DNA from: Tridacna crocea
Lineage: Eukaryota > Mollusca > Bivalvia > Cardiida > Cardiidae
Length of the DNA stretch: 64,000 nucleotides
NCBI GenBank assembly: GCA_943736015.1
Contig: OX031073.1
Span: forward strand, 30,283,210-30,347,209
Reading direction: 5' to 3'
The notes below the pieces were generated by a model that did no database searches, was not told the origin of the DNA, and was given only the letters and a program-made list of their open reading frames with translations. Below are positions 1 through 9,889 of this stretch, in pieces (position 1 is the stretch's first letter; every line of letters starts with the position of its first letter). Position numbers and translations under genes: made by a program.

Positions 1-173
1 TAACAGCAAAGATGAAGCCGTTTCTCATGTGTATATGACACCTTTAGATAGCATAGAAAACATTGTGACAAAATGTGAAATTGCTCGTCACAAGCAATTT
101 CACCTTTTGCCACAATGTTTTCCAAAGGCTCCTACAAGCAATGCGTAGAAATGAGTATCTGAGGAGTAAAGGG
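1..173. mobile_element. TTAA MITE, type C, cut by window edge
   Basis: Type C elements have one end like CCCTTTACTCCATAGATACT, the other like GGGGTAAAAGG, and a core centred on GCTCGT.ACGAGC. This copy keeps the core and one end and is followed by TTAA at 174-177. Confidence 0.8.
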
Positions 174-286
174 TTAAGTACTGCAGCCAATACATCTACT
201 GAATACTTTCCCATCCCAGAGTGTTTTACAAATATTCCTACAGCACTCTTTCCAAGCTCCTGGCTCCCTTCCCACATAAACATGCG

Positions 287-588
287 GAGCCCCAGTAGCT
301 CAGTCTGTAGACTTGAGAACAGGGAGTTGTGGGTTCTATCCCTGGCTTGGTCAATTTCTTTTCCACGGATTAATGATAGCCATTGCAACAGAATTCATTC
401 CTCTCCCAGTCCTGACCATCGTCTCAATATTGGTTATTTGGGAAAGTAGCCAGTGGCTTGGAAATAAAACTGCGCAGAGTACCAGCAAAAGAGATTCCAG
501 GAAAGGATGTATAGGTACACTGGCTATCAACATATGATTGAAATAATGTTGAAAACAGCGTAAACCCAAACAATAATTCATTCAATCC
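287..588 (+). mobile_element. tRNA-derived SINE, family I
   Basis: A tRNA-like head with an A-box-like TAGCTCAGTCTGTAG and a diverged B box is followed by a non-tRNA body, a conserved tail (GTTGAAAACAGCG) and a CAAT-rich end. It aligns along its length with 22644-22967 and, inverted, with 54055-54365. Confidence 0.75.
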
Positions 589-689
589 CACATCCACGTA
601 TGGGAAAAACTGATGATTTTATGGCAACTTGTGCTTTTTCCATAATGTCTGTTTGCATTTCAAAGACAAAATTATTTCTGAGCTTGGTA

Positions 690-909
690 CAACCATTTTC
701 TAGCAATCCCTGGTTTTCACGGTCTTGAAAAAGAAGCCTTTTGAAAAAATTGTGAGAAAAGGACAAAATGCTGGAAACCAGCATTTTCTCCTTTTCCCAC
801 ATTGTTTTCTATCCTCCTAGAACAAATTTCAATATTTGAATTAACTGAATTTTGTCGTCTGCAAATGCTTTAAATTCGGTCCAGTCTAAAATTTTGTCGT
901 TTGGTAGAG
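690..909. mobile_element. TTAA MITE, left end decayed
   Basis: The core hairpin (ATGCTGG.AACCAGCAT) and the right end (TTTTGTCGTTTGGTAGAG, then TTAA 910-913) are clear. The left TTAA is no longer recognisable. Confidence 0.7.
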
Positions 910-936
910 TTAATTTGTCATCAGGTAAAGCTTTAA

Positions 937-1155
937 CCCTTTACTCCATAGATACTCATTTCTACACATTGCTTCTAGGAGCCTTTGGAAAACATTGTGG
1001 CAAAAGGTGAAATTGCTCATCATTAATTTCACTTTTTGCCACAGTGTTTTCTACACTATCAAAAGGTGTCATAAACACATAAGAAACGGCTTCATCCTTT
1101 GCTGTTATTTAGGGTCAATTAGAGATACCGTAAAAATGCCTTATGGGGTAAAAGG
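937..1155. mobile_element. TTAA MITE, type C, 219 bp
   Basis: Flanked by TTAA at 933-936 and 1156-1159. The right TTAA is shared with the next element. Confidence 0.9.
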
Positions 1156-1159
1156 TTAA

Positions 1160-1383
1160 CTCATTACCAAACGACAAAATTTTAGGTTTTTCCAAATTGA
1201 AAGCATTTGCAGACGACGAAGTAAAAGTGACTGAAAATTTGAAATTTGTTTTGTGAAGGGTAGAAAACATTGTGAGAAAAAGAGAAAATACTGGTTACCA
1301 ACATTTTCTCCTTTTCTCACAATGTTTTCTAAAGGCTTCTTTCTCAGGGGCATCAAAAGTAGGGATTGTGTGGTGGTAATGGG
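1160..1383. mobile_element. TTAA MITE, type B, 224 bp
   Basis: Type B ends are CCCATTACCACACAATCCC on one side and a GGTAATGAG end on the other; here in reverse orientation. TTAA at 1156-1159 and 1384-1387. The arms carry a matching G-to-A change on both sides (GTGAGAAAA / TTTTCTCAC). Confidence 0.9.
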
Positions 1384-1403
1384 TTAAATCTGAAAAATAT
1401 CAG

Positions 1404-1487
1404 TGGCCTGTCTTGTTGTTTCCTGTGTTGCCTTTGGTTTCTAAAATACAGACTTTACATACAAATTCGCATTTCAGTCTGGTTTAA
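1404..1487 (-). pseudogene. duplicated fragment of zinc-finger exon 3 and its intron edge
   Basis: These 84 bases match 6362-6446 with only a few substitutions. They cover the 5' part of exon 3 plus its acceptor and end at the same TTAA that carries a MITE in both places. There are no fingers and no usable frame. It lies just downstream of the gene's stop codon. Confidence 0.7.
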
Positions 1488-1685
1488 CCCAATACCCCAT
1501 AATGTATTTCTATGGTATCTCTAATTGACCCTAAATAACAGCAAGGATGACACCTTTTGATAGTATAGAAAACATTATGGCAAAAGGTGAAATTGCTCGT
1601 CATGAGCAATTTCACCTTTTACTACAATGTTTTCCAAAGGCTCCTACAAGCAATGCGTAGAAATGAGTATCTATGGAGTAAAAGG
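1488..1685. mobile_element. TTAA MITE, type C, reversed
   Basis: TTAA at 1484-1487 and 1686-1689. The right TTAA contains the stop codon of the minus-strand zinc-finger gene. Confidence 0.88.
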
Positions 1686-4402
1686 TTAACTCTTTACCAA
1701 AGGATTTAGAGGCTGCATATTAACATCATTTTCTAATAAATCATTTTGCGCTTGTCTAGATAAAGAGTTATCCGCCCCAATGCTAGTCTTGTGAGGGCAA
1801 TGCTTTTTCATATGAGCAATTAAACCTCGTCTAGTTGTAAACTTGCCACCACACTCTCTGGAACAACTTAACGTCTTCTCAGCCATCTTTTTAACACGTC
1901 GCTTTCCTCTCGATGCTTGTCCGGCAGATTCCGCATCTTTAATGTCCCTCTCATGTCTCTTATAATGCCGTAACATTGACATTTTGGTCGTGAATTCTTG
2001 TTCACAGATGTTGCATTTAAATTCTTTCACATTTGAATGTTTTTTCATATGAACTTTGAGATTTTGTGACTCTGTGAAGAATTTTCCACAACTGTTACAT
2101 TGATAAGGTTTTTCACCGGAATGACTTCTCTTATGTACAAGCAGAGCTCTTGAATCGACAAAACCTTTATTGCACCCATTAAAATCACATTTATAATGTT
2201 TTATGCCATGATGAACTGTTGAAATATGTCGTGCAAGATGTGATTTCTGTCCGTATTCTTTTCCACAAAAATTACAGGTATACGAGTAACCTTCGTGCTG
2301 AAGTAAGTGAGTTTTCAAAGAGCTTGATGCAGTGTATCTGTTTCCACAAATTTTACATTCAAACAGTTTTGGGACATAGAGATAGGGACTGTCATTAACA
2401 TGGTACTTTTTGTGCTTGTGTAAGGAAGATGACGAAGCGAAGGATTTATCACAAAGATTACAGACAAATCTCATATTATGATCCTTCCGCATGTGCTTCA
2501 ATAGACTTCCGCTTGTGCGAAAAGCTCGACAACACAGACTGCATTCGTAGGGTTTCAAACAGCTTCTGAGACGAATATGCCGATAGAGATGGTTCGTCTG
2601 GGAAAATGTTTTTCCACAATGTTCACATATAGATTTAGCATGGGTAGTACGGTTTATCATTTTATACTTTTTCCTGCACTTTTTCTTTGGGCTTGAAGTA
2701 TCTCCACACAAAACTGACTGAATGCCAGAACTTCCTGCTTGGCCAACCTCCATATGAGTATGCGCTTGAGCTTGTTGTGAACAAGTTGAATTTTTACTTG
2801 TCTTGTATGTTTGCTCTGTAGTCTCAGTATCACTTACCTGATCTGTACTTTCTTCCACACCATCATCAGAATCTGTGTCATCATTTACAACACTCCTATA
2901 GGAATTCTGCATATCTAGTTTGTTCTCAGTTTCTCTCTCACTCCCAGCTTGATGATTTATATCTGCTTGTTCTAACAAGCCATCATATCTATCAGAACCT
3001 AAGCCTAAAGCATTTAAAGGTGTCTCTAAAGCATCAGACATGACATTTGTATCGGTTCTGGGAGTAACATTCTCATAAGGATTATCAAAGGTTCTTAGTG
3101 ACCCATTCAAATGTGTTATTATTGGCCACGACTGCCCATCGTCCTTACTACCAACATCTTTTAATTCAATGTGTTTTTCTTGGCTTAACTCCTCTTCCTG
3201 CACAGAAGATCTGTTTTGATTCTGCTGTGTGAGTTTACAGCTTTGAACACCTACACTGGGACTCGAGAGTAAGTCTTTGTCTTGTATTGTTTCTGGCATA
3301 TTGTGTGACTTAAATAGAATGCTTTTCGAATGGCTTGGAGCTACATCATTGCAAACTTTTTCTGTTCCACTGATACCTTGTTCAGTCTGTAGAGATTTGT
3401 CTGTGTTTATATCATTTTCTTTAAATACATCACATTTGTCCACCACATGGACCAGGCATTCTGTACCTCCTTCACTATACTGGTATGCCCTTTCTTCTAC
3501 TTGTCCAGTAGGAACAACAATTTTGTCACCTTGGGGACTGTCTGACTTTCTAGCATCTGTATGCAGACAGCCTGACCCTCTATCAGATGAGTTACCATGT
3601 TTCGATTTATTTACTGTATGTCTGGTATTAGCCTGTATGGTATCAAGTCTTCTTTCAGTATGTACAGTATTGGCAGAGTATCTCATTAGGTTATCTGACA
3701 AGACATGACCTAAAGAGGGAACTAACCTACTGTCTATTGCTACACTCTCTGTTCCTACAGTCTGCTGTTGTGACCAATCTCCGTCAGAGTTCCGACCAAA
3801 TGGCTTATCAAAAATCACACCTCTTTCTGACTTCTGCCTAACATAACCAGGATTACAACTACTTCCCTTTTCAGTATCAAAGACTGTTGAAGAAATACCA
3901 ACCTGCTTGTAACTACCTATCTCAAACCTTTCAACACTACCACTGCCATGTCTGGAATTATTTCCTATGGCCATGTCATTAGAAATTCTTTGAGATTCAT
4001 CTAAATTGAGGGAGTTAAATCTTTTCAATAGACCAAGTTCATGTTTCCGCATGTGTTTCTTCAAACCTGAGCTGTTTACAAAACCTTTATTACAGAGCTC
4101 ACATCTCTCAAGTATTGGTTTTAAGTAAGCTTTACGTTTTACATAACTACTGTTGTGAAGTTTCTTATGATTAAGGTAACATTTCTTCTGTGAGAAAGAT
4201 CTCTTACAAACATTACAGGTATACTCTTTTTCTTCTTTGTGTAGCTTCATGTGATTCCGTATGGATGATTTCAGCTTTAATCTAACTCCGCAAACATGGC
4301 ACTCGAAACCAGCATTATTGACATGGGTTTGTTTGTGTGCTCGTAGACCGTCACGACCTGGAAAAGATTTCCCACACTGCTCACAGATCTCATCCCTTTT
4401 AC
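1686..4402 (-). CDS. zinc-finger gene, last coding exon (13 fingers)
   Basis: The acceptor TTTTTTTTCTTTCAG ends at 4403, so the in-frame Met at 4430 is intronic. Fingers 5-8 are followed by a long Ser/Asp/Glu/Gln-rich linker and then fingers 9-17. The last six residues, NPLVKS, and the stop codon are read through the terminal sequence of a TTAA element (GGTAAAGAGTTAA on the minus strand). Confidence 0.88.
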
Positions 4403-7400
4403 CTGAAAGAAAAAAAACAACAGAATTCATAGTACATTAACTCTTTACCAAACAACATAATTTTAGACTAGTCCAAGTTGGAATCATTTGCAGAAAACAA
4501 AATCACTGTGACTCAAGAATTGAAATTTATTTCGGGAAGTTAAGAAAACATTCTGGGAAATGGCAAAATCCTGGTTACCAGCATTTACTCCTTTTCCCAT
4601 AATGTTTTTAGAAGGCTTCTTTCTCAGGGCTGTAAAAACTAGGGATTGCTTGATAAAGGGTTAAATCTTATTCAAATGACCAAATTTTACCCTTGGTCAA
4701 ATTAAAGAATTTGCAGACAACAAATTGAATGTGGTTACAATGACTGGATATGTCTTTGATAGGGTAGAAAGGGTTTAAGAAAAAGGAGAAAATGGTTTTT
4801 AACTTGCATTTTTTCCTTTTTCACGTACTGCTTTTAAGTGCCTTTTTCCTCTTTATTGGATTTAACAGTTTTAACAGGTTAGGTGATATCAGGGTATTCT
4901 AAACAATGATCAGTAGAGAGAAAAGAACAAAGTCTGTTTCAATTACTATCATCAATCCTATGAAATAAATGTTTGCCAAGTTGGAGATTGGAACCAGCAA
5001 CAGCTCTGTCCTCAGGTTCAAAATCCATTTTTTATCTTTGAAACCCTATGTTGTGGGTACTCATTAGAATCGTCTCAATGAGACGATTCTCATGAGTACC
5101 CACAACATAGGGTTTAGTAGTGAATAATCAACATTTTCAATTTTGAAATCAAAATCACTCCCTCTAGCCTCTATCTGGAGCTCTGATTTATGTGCAAAGA
5201 AGCCTTATGAGCATTTCTGAGTCATTTATTTCGATAAACCCCTCCCAAATTTTGTACATGACAAATAAACAATAAATGATGGTCCTTGTCTGATTTAATC
5301 CTTTACTCCATAGAAACTAATTTCTACACATTCCTTATAGGAGCCTTTGGAAAACATTGTGGCAAAAGGTGAAATTGCTCGTGACGAGCAATTTCACCCT
5401 TTGTCACAATGTTTTCTATGCTATCAAAAGGTGTCATATACACATAAGAAACTGCTTCATCCTTGCTGTTATTTAGGATCATTTAGAGATACCTTAGAAA
5501 TGCCTTATGGGGTAAAAGGTTTACCTCTGCAGAAGAGTTGGCTTTGGCAGGTTTTGTCAGTTAAACCTTCAATGAATGTGTAAATCAAAATAAGACTGCA
5601 TAGATAGCAATATTTGAAATAACATGCTTTACCAGGGCTTGGCTGACCCTTGTTGGAGCTATACATCTTCTGTGATGACAGAACTATCAGAAATTGTGAA
5701 AGTGCTGCATGACTTCAGCTTCACCGACAAGAAAAGTCATGATCATATGCTTAACTCTTCACCACAAAGCAAACATTTTGGTGTCAGTGGTTGTGAGATA
5801 CAGCATCAGCCTTGTAATCAAATAGTCCTGTCCAGTATGGATATATTTTCCAAAAAATATTTTTTTGAAATAGCATCATTTGGGATTTTACTATCGACTT
5901 GAAACTGTGACGTTAGTTACTTAGCAAGACAAGTGTTAATTTATAATCAATCTATAAATGCTTTCACTTTTGACAAGAATAAAAAACCGGTATTTGTTAT
6001 TTCGGTAACGCATTATCTCCCACTAGATCTTCGAAGAATATGACATGCGCAGACGTCAGTTACAAGATAAATGTTGAATTTTCTTACCAGAGTGAATTTT
6101 CAGGTGACGTTTATAGTGTCCATTTTGAAGAAACTGGGCCCCACATTGCTCACATTCCCAAGGTTTCAGATTTTTGTGCCATAATAAATGAGTCTTGAGC
6201 GAGTATTTTGATGAGTATGTCAAACCACATTGGTCACACTTGTGTCGCACACCTTGATGTTTGTTCTTATGAGCCACTAGATTCTGTTTGTTACTGAAAA
6301 ACTTCTGGCAGATTGTACAGGCAAAGATTTGGTCAACTTTCTCTTTTTTCTTCTTTTCTTTATGGCCTGTCTTGTTCCTTCCTGTGTTGCCTTTGGTTTC
6401 TAAAATACAGACTTTACATACAAATTCTCATTTCAGTCCGGTTTAACTCTTTACCAAACAAAAAGTTTTTGGACCTGAGCAAATTGAGAGTATTTGCAGA
6501 TGGCAATTTAAATGTAGCTCGAATGGTTTTGGTCTTTGATAGGGTTGAAAACATTGTAAGAAAACGAGAAAATGCTGGTTACCAGCATTTTCTCGTTTTC
6601 TTACAATATTTTCAAAAGCCTTCTTCTTCCAGATATTTAAAAACTCATGATAAAGGGTTTGATCATAGTCAACTGCATAGTGACAGAATATTTTCTAGCT
6701 GCAGAGCATTGCTGAAAACATTTAAGGTAAAGGAGAAATTGTTTATAACCAGAAACTGTTCCTATGTAAATAAAAACATGTATTTCATGTATTCAAGTGG
6801 TAACCAGCATTTTTTTCTTTTCCTTCCATGTTTTCTACCCTTCACAAAACAAAAATAAGATTTTCAGTCACTTTCATTTTGTCGTCCACAAATGATTTAG
6901 ATTAAGACAAGCCTAAAATTTTGTCCTTTGGTAATGAGTTAATATGAGCTATGCTCTGTGAAAGGGGTTTTTAGATACATCGTCAAAAATGTATTGACTC
7001 GGGTCAGCTTGTGTCGACTACACAGGCTGGCCCGAGTTGAAATTTGCCCTCGATCAATTTTCTGCATGTCAAAGGAGCAGTCGACCTCATGGTTTGGTTG
7101 GTTGTGAGGGAAAAAAATGATGCAAAATAAAACTGATCCCTAACTTTACTATGACTTGCTTAGTACAATGAATCACAGAGATCTATTAACTCTTTCCCAA
7201 ACAAGCCCTCGTTTTTACGTGTCTGCAGTAGAAGTCTTTAGAAAACACTATGGGAAAAGGAGAAATTGCTCATAACCTACGCTTTGATCTCTTCCTCAGG
7301 TTTCTCTTTTGCAGACTTTGACAGTCAGGTTGTCCTGCTCTTTCATTGCTATTTAATGCCAAGGAATCTTGTGAGGTACCCTTTTGCAGATCAGAAAGTT

Positions 7401-9385
7401 CCTTATTTTCAACCTCCATGTTAACATCAACTGTTGTAAGATTGTCAACTGATGGCAAACGAGTATCATTCTTGGATTTCAGATGACTGCTTTCACTGGT
7501 TTGTGCTATCAAGTTTTTCTTAGCATCTTTCTCTACTGTTTCATTAATCAAGTTCTTCCCTGGCTGCCTGATAACATTTTCTTCATCAAAGTTAAGTTGT
7601 TTTAAGTCTTTGCTGTTTTGTGTACAAAGAATATTCCCCGTAGATATCTGGTTGTCTGCTTTTAAATGTTGTGTCGATTTTGGTGTTTGGTCATACTGTA
7701 ATCTCTTTGTGGAAGCTCTGGTGTGTTTGTTGACATGTATCTGCATGTAAACAGGAAAAGGAAAATATCCTTACGTAATACTTAACCAAACCATACAAAG
7801 ATTTTTTAAAACAACCTGTAGGTTGAAGACTTTTGAAACCATGTCGGAGAAGGAGATAATGCTAGTTACCAGCATTTTCTCCTTTTTGCCACATTGTTTT
7901 CCACACTCAGAAAGAAATACAAGGTAACCGGTACATGTACCACTTTCAACTTTGTTATCTGCAGATGCTTTTAACTTAAAAATCTTTTCAAGAGCCACTT
8001 TTGAAAACACTGTGACAAAAGGCTAAATCACTCAGAATGAATTTAACACGTAATACCCCACTATGAGATGCACATATTCTACTTCAATATTAATATTTTG
8101 GGATATTTGTGCCTTGCATTCAAGTATACAGTCAAACTCACAATATAGAGACCACAAAAGGGAAGGAAAAAAGTGGCTTCTAAAAACAGGTGGTCTCATG
8201 CAAGATTACACTTTACCAAACAATCCCTGGCTTTTACAACCCTGAGATGGAAGCCTTTTGAAAACATTGTGGGAAACGGAGAAAATGCTGGTAACCAGCA
8301 TTTTCTCCTTTTTCCACAAATGTTTTCTACCCTGCTGGAAATAAATTTCAATTTTTGAGTTGAGTTTATTTTGTCATCTGCAAGTGTTTTCAATTTGGTC
8401 CAGGTCCAGTCTAAAATTTTGTTGTTTGGTAAAGAGTTAACATATCACTTTTAGCAAGTCAACCTGACCACAAGTTTTCCGTAGCTGTAGATAAGGGTTT
8501 TGGTCCCTTCTAGAAACAGATCAATAAGCTTAATTTTGGCTACCTTATATTTCAATGCTCACTCTCAGAAGCTGTAGTCCCAACTTGTGCATGGTGGCTA
8601 CATATTCAACTATGAGGCCATGCCTTGATTTAACCTGTTACCAAACAATCCCTACTTTTGACGCCCCTGAGAAAGAAGCCTTTTGAAAACACTATGGGAA
8701 AAGGAGAAAATGCTGGTAACCAGCATTTTTTTCCTTTTTCCAAAGTGTTTTCTATCCTTCCCAGAACAAATTTCTATTTTTTAGTCACCTTTATTTTGTC
8801 GTCTGCAAGTGCTTTCAATTTGAACCAGTCTAAAATTTTCTCGTATGGTAAAGAGTTAACCCTTTACCAAACAAAACAAATTTTAGACTGGTCCAAATTG
8901 AAAGCACTTGAACACAAGAAAATGAAAATAACTCAAAAATTGAAATATGTTTCCAGTATGGTAGAAAAAAGTGTGGGAAAAAGGAGAAAGTACTGGTTAC
9001 CAGCATTTTCTCCTTTTCCCACAATGTTTATGAAAGGCTTCTATCTCGGGGTCATAAAAACCAGAGATTGTTTGGGGTTAACCCATTACTAAACAATCTG
9101 AAGTTTTCATGAACTGAGATAAAATGCCACTGAAAATTTTACAAGAAAAGGAGAAACTGCTGGTAACCAGCATTTCTCCTTTTCCAACAAAGTGTTTACC
9201 CCATGAGAGACAAATTTCAAATGCGATCATGTTTAACAGAGCTGAAAGTTTGTTACTGGAAAGAGATTACATGTAGTCAAATAGCAAACCGGCAAAATAA
9301 ATCTTTCATACTATACCTTATATGTCGATGAAAACTTAAACTTTTTGTGGCAAATTTCACAGGAATGCTTGGCTTCAGACGACAT
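1686..9385 (-). CDS. multi-C2H2 zinc-finger protein, four coding exons (spliced model)
   Basis: Joining 9385-9317, 7740-7281, 6399-6088 and 4402-1686 gives 3558 nt, an exact multiple of three, encoding 1185 residues plus stop. About 17 C2H2 fingers are visible: one split by the first intron, three in exon 3, four at the start of exon 4, then a serine- and acid-rich linker of about 440 residues without fingers, then nine more. Several of the last group have variant spacing (Cys-x4-Cys, Cys-x3-Cys, one ending in Cys instead of His). Fingers of this class bind DNA in the nucleus, so a sequence-specific regulator is likely; no target or orthologue is recognised. The exon 3/4 joint restores the canonical HSGKR linker and the exon 1/2 joint restores a perfect finger, which strongly supports the model. 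The exon 2 donor and exon 3 acceptor are less certain. Introns and both flanks are full of TTAA elements. Confidence 0.82.
4441..4660. mobile_element. TTAA MITE, type D, 220 bp
   Basis: Type D begins CTCTTTACCAAAC and ends GGTAAAGGG. TTAA at 4437-4440 and 4661-4664. It sits in the last intron, about 35 bp from the acceptor of the last exon. Confidence 0.88.
4665..4865. mobile_element. decayed TTAA MITE abutting the previous one
   Basis: The GGAGAAAATGG core half and TTTGCAGACAACAAATT subterminal motif remain. It shares TTAA 4661-4664 with its neighbour; the right end is lost. Confidence 0.6.
5040..5245. repeat. palindrome plus tail repeat (family also at 25375)
   Basis: 5042-5116 is a near-perfect hairpin of about 75 bp (AACCCTATGTTGTGGGTACT and its complement around AATGAGACGATT). 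The adjoining AAATCAAAATCACTCCCTCT segment recurs at 25480-25500 next to a decayed form of the same hairpin. Confidence 0.7.
5299..5519. mobile_element. TTAA MITE, type C, 221 bp
   Basis: Left TTAA at 5295-5298; the right end has mutated to GGGGTAAAAGGTTTAC. The core GCTCGTGACGAGC is perfect. Confidence 0.85.
6088..6399 (-). CDS. zinc-finger gene, coding exon 3 (three fingers)
   Basis: The acceptor is taken as TCTGTATTTTAG at 6402-6400; other AG sites nearby keep the same frame. After a Lys-rich stretch come three fingers starting CTICQKFF, CDQCGLTY and CEQCGAQF. The exon ends at a perfect donor (CTG|GTAAGAA, intron from 6087). Confidence 0.75.
6447..6659. mobile_element. TTAA MITE, type D, with symmetric arm changes
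   Basis: Left TTAA 6443-6446. Both hairpin arms differ from the usual sequence in the same way (GTAAGAAAACGAG and its exact complement CTCGTTTTCTTAC). Confidence 0.85.
6797..6938. mobile_element. right half of a type B MITE
   Basis: Half-core plus TTTTGTCGTCCACAAATG and GTAATGAG end, followed by TTAA 6939-6942. Confidence 0.7.
6957..7080. repeat. GC-core hairpin repeat
   Basis: GACTCGGGTCAGCTTGTG pairs imperfectly with CACAGGCTGGCCCGAGTTG, flanked by GTGAAAGGGG. This is a diverged copy of a family whose best copy is 46920-47045. Confidence 0.55.
7190..7276. mobile_element. left half of a type A MITE at an exon border
   Basis: Type A ends are CCCTTTCCCAAAC/GTTTGGGAAAGGG. TTAA 7186-7189 then CTCTTTCCCAAAC. 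The element breaks off inside its core (GAAATTGCTCATAAC) a few bases from the zinc-finger exon 2 donor. Confidence 0.75.
7281..7740 (-). CDS. zinc-finger gene, coding exon 2
   Basis: A strong acceptor (TTTCCTGTTTACATGCAG) precedes 7740. The first residues, IHVNKH, supply the two histidines of finger 1 in phase 0. The rest is about 150 polar residues without fingers, ending in a basic stretch (RKRSK) that could act as a nuclear localisation signal. The chosen donor (C|GTAGGT, 7280) leaves one base, which is the phase exon 3 needs. That donor lies within a few bases of a truncated TTAA element (7190-7276). Confidence 0.65.
7820..8020. mobile_element. two decayed MITE cores
   Basis: A core (GCTAGTTACCAGCATTTTCT) at about 7861-7890 and a partial GAAAACACTGTGACAAAAGG near 8002 remain, without clear TTAA ends. 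Confidence 0.5.
8209..8436. mobile_element. TTAA MITE, left TTAA mutated
   Basis: Left flank reads ATTACACTTTACCAAAC; right TTAA 8437-8440. A short internal duplication (GGTCCAGGTCCAG) accounts for the extra length. Confidence 0.8.
8634..8854. mobile_element. TTAA MITE, type B, 221 bp (first of a chain of three)
   Basis: TTAA 8630-8633 and 8855-8858. Confidence 0.9.
8859..9077. mobile_element. TTAA MITE (second of chain)
   Basis: Shares TTAA 8855-8858 with the element before and TTAA 9078-9081 with the element after. Confidence 0.88.
9082..9268. mobile_element. short decayed TTAA MITE (third of chain)
   Basis: Begins CCCATTACTAAACAATC after the shared TTAA. The core (CTGGTAACCAGCATTTCTCC) is intact but parts of both flanks are lost. 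It ends about 50 bp from zinc-finger exon 1. Confidence 0.7.
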
Positions 9386-9407
9386 CTTTGAATATTTTAT
9401 CTCTTGA
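9317..9407 (-). CDS. zinc-finger gene, first coding exon
   Basis: The start codon at 9385-9383 opens 23 codons beginning MSSEAKHSCEIC and stopping at a consensus donor (AAG|GTATAG, intron from 9316). It carries the two cysteines of finger 1. A TATATTTTCAG acceptor lies just upstream, so this exon probably runs from 9407 with 22 nt of leader, and a non-coding 5' exon should lie further up. Confidence 0.75.
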
Positions 9408-9503
9408 CTGAAAATATAGATAAATATTTACCAAGAGTTGGGACAATTTCTGGGAAAAATAAGCTGACTGAAGAACACCACAGAGCCACCTAGTATTTAA
9501 AGC

Positions 9504-9700
9504 CTTTACCAGACAACAAATGTCTTGTCCAAATTGAAAGCGTTTACAGATGATAATTGATATTGTGGCTCAAACGTTGCAATTATTCTTTGATCGATAT
9601 GAAAGAAAACATCGTGGGAAAAGGAGAAAATGCTGGTTACCAGCATTTTCTTCTTTTCCCACAATGTTTCCAAAAGGCTTCTTGCCCTGGATTGTTTAAT
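9504..9700. mobile_element. TTAA MITE, type D, ends decayed
   Basis: CCTTTACCAGACAACAAATG start, perfect core, truncated right side. It lies upstream of the first coding exon of the zinc-finger gene. Confidence 0.7.
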
Positions 9701-9889
9701 TCTGATGAAGAAACCCTGACAAACTGCAAATACAAAATGATTTTTTCAAACAGTAGCATGAAAATATGCTTTTCAGAAAACTATTATAATTTCTATCAAA
9801 AACTAATGTTACAGACAAAAATTATCCTCGGATGCCCAACCTGCACCACTCTAAGCTTTATCTGGGCAAAAAAATGTAAATAGATGATA

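Noticed and set aside
3277..3708. 143-residue plus-strand frame
   Set aside because: It is antisense to the linker region of the zinc-finger exon and has no domain features.
4403..4430. In-frame ATG at 4430 as start of the zinc-finger protein
   Set aside because: The sequence between it and 4403 is a polypyrimidine tract ending in AG, and upstream exons join in frame.
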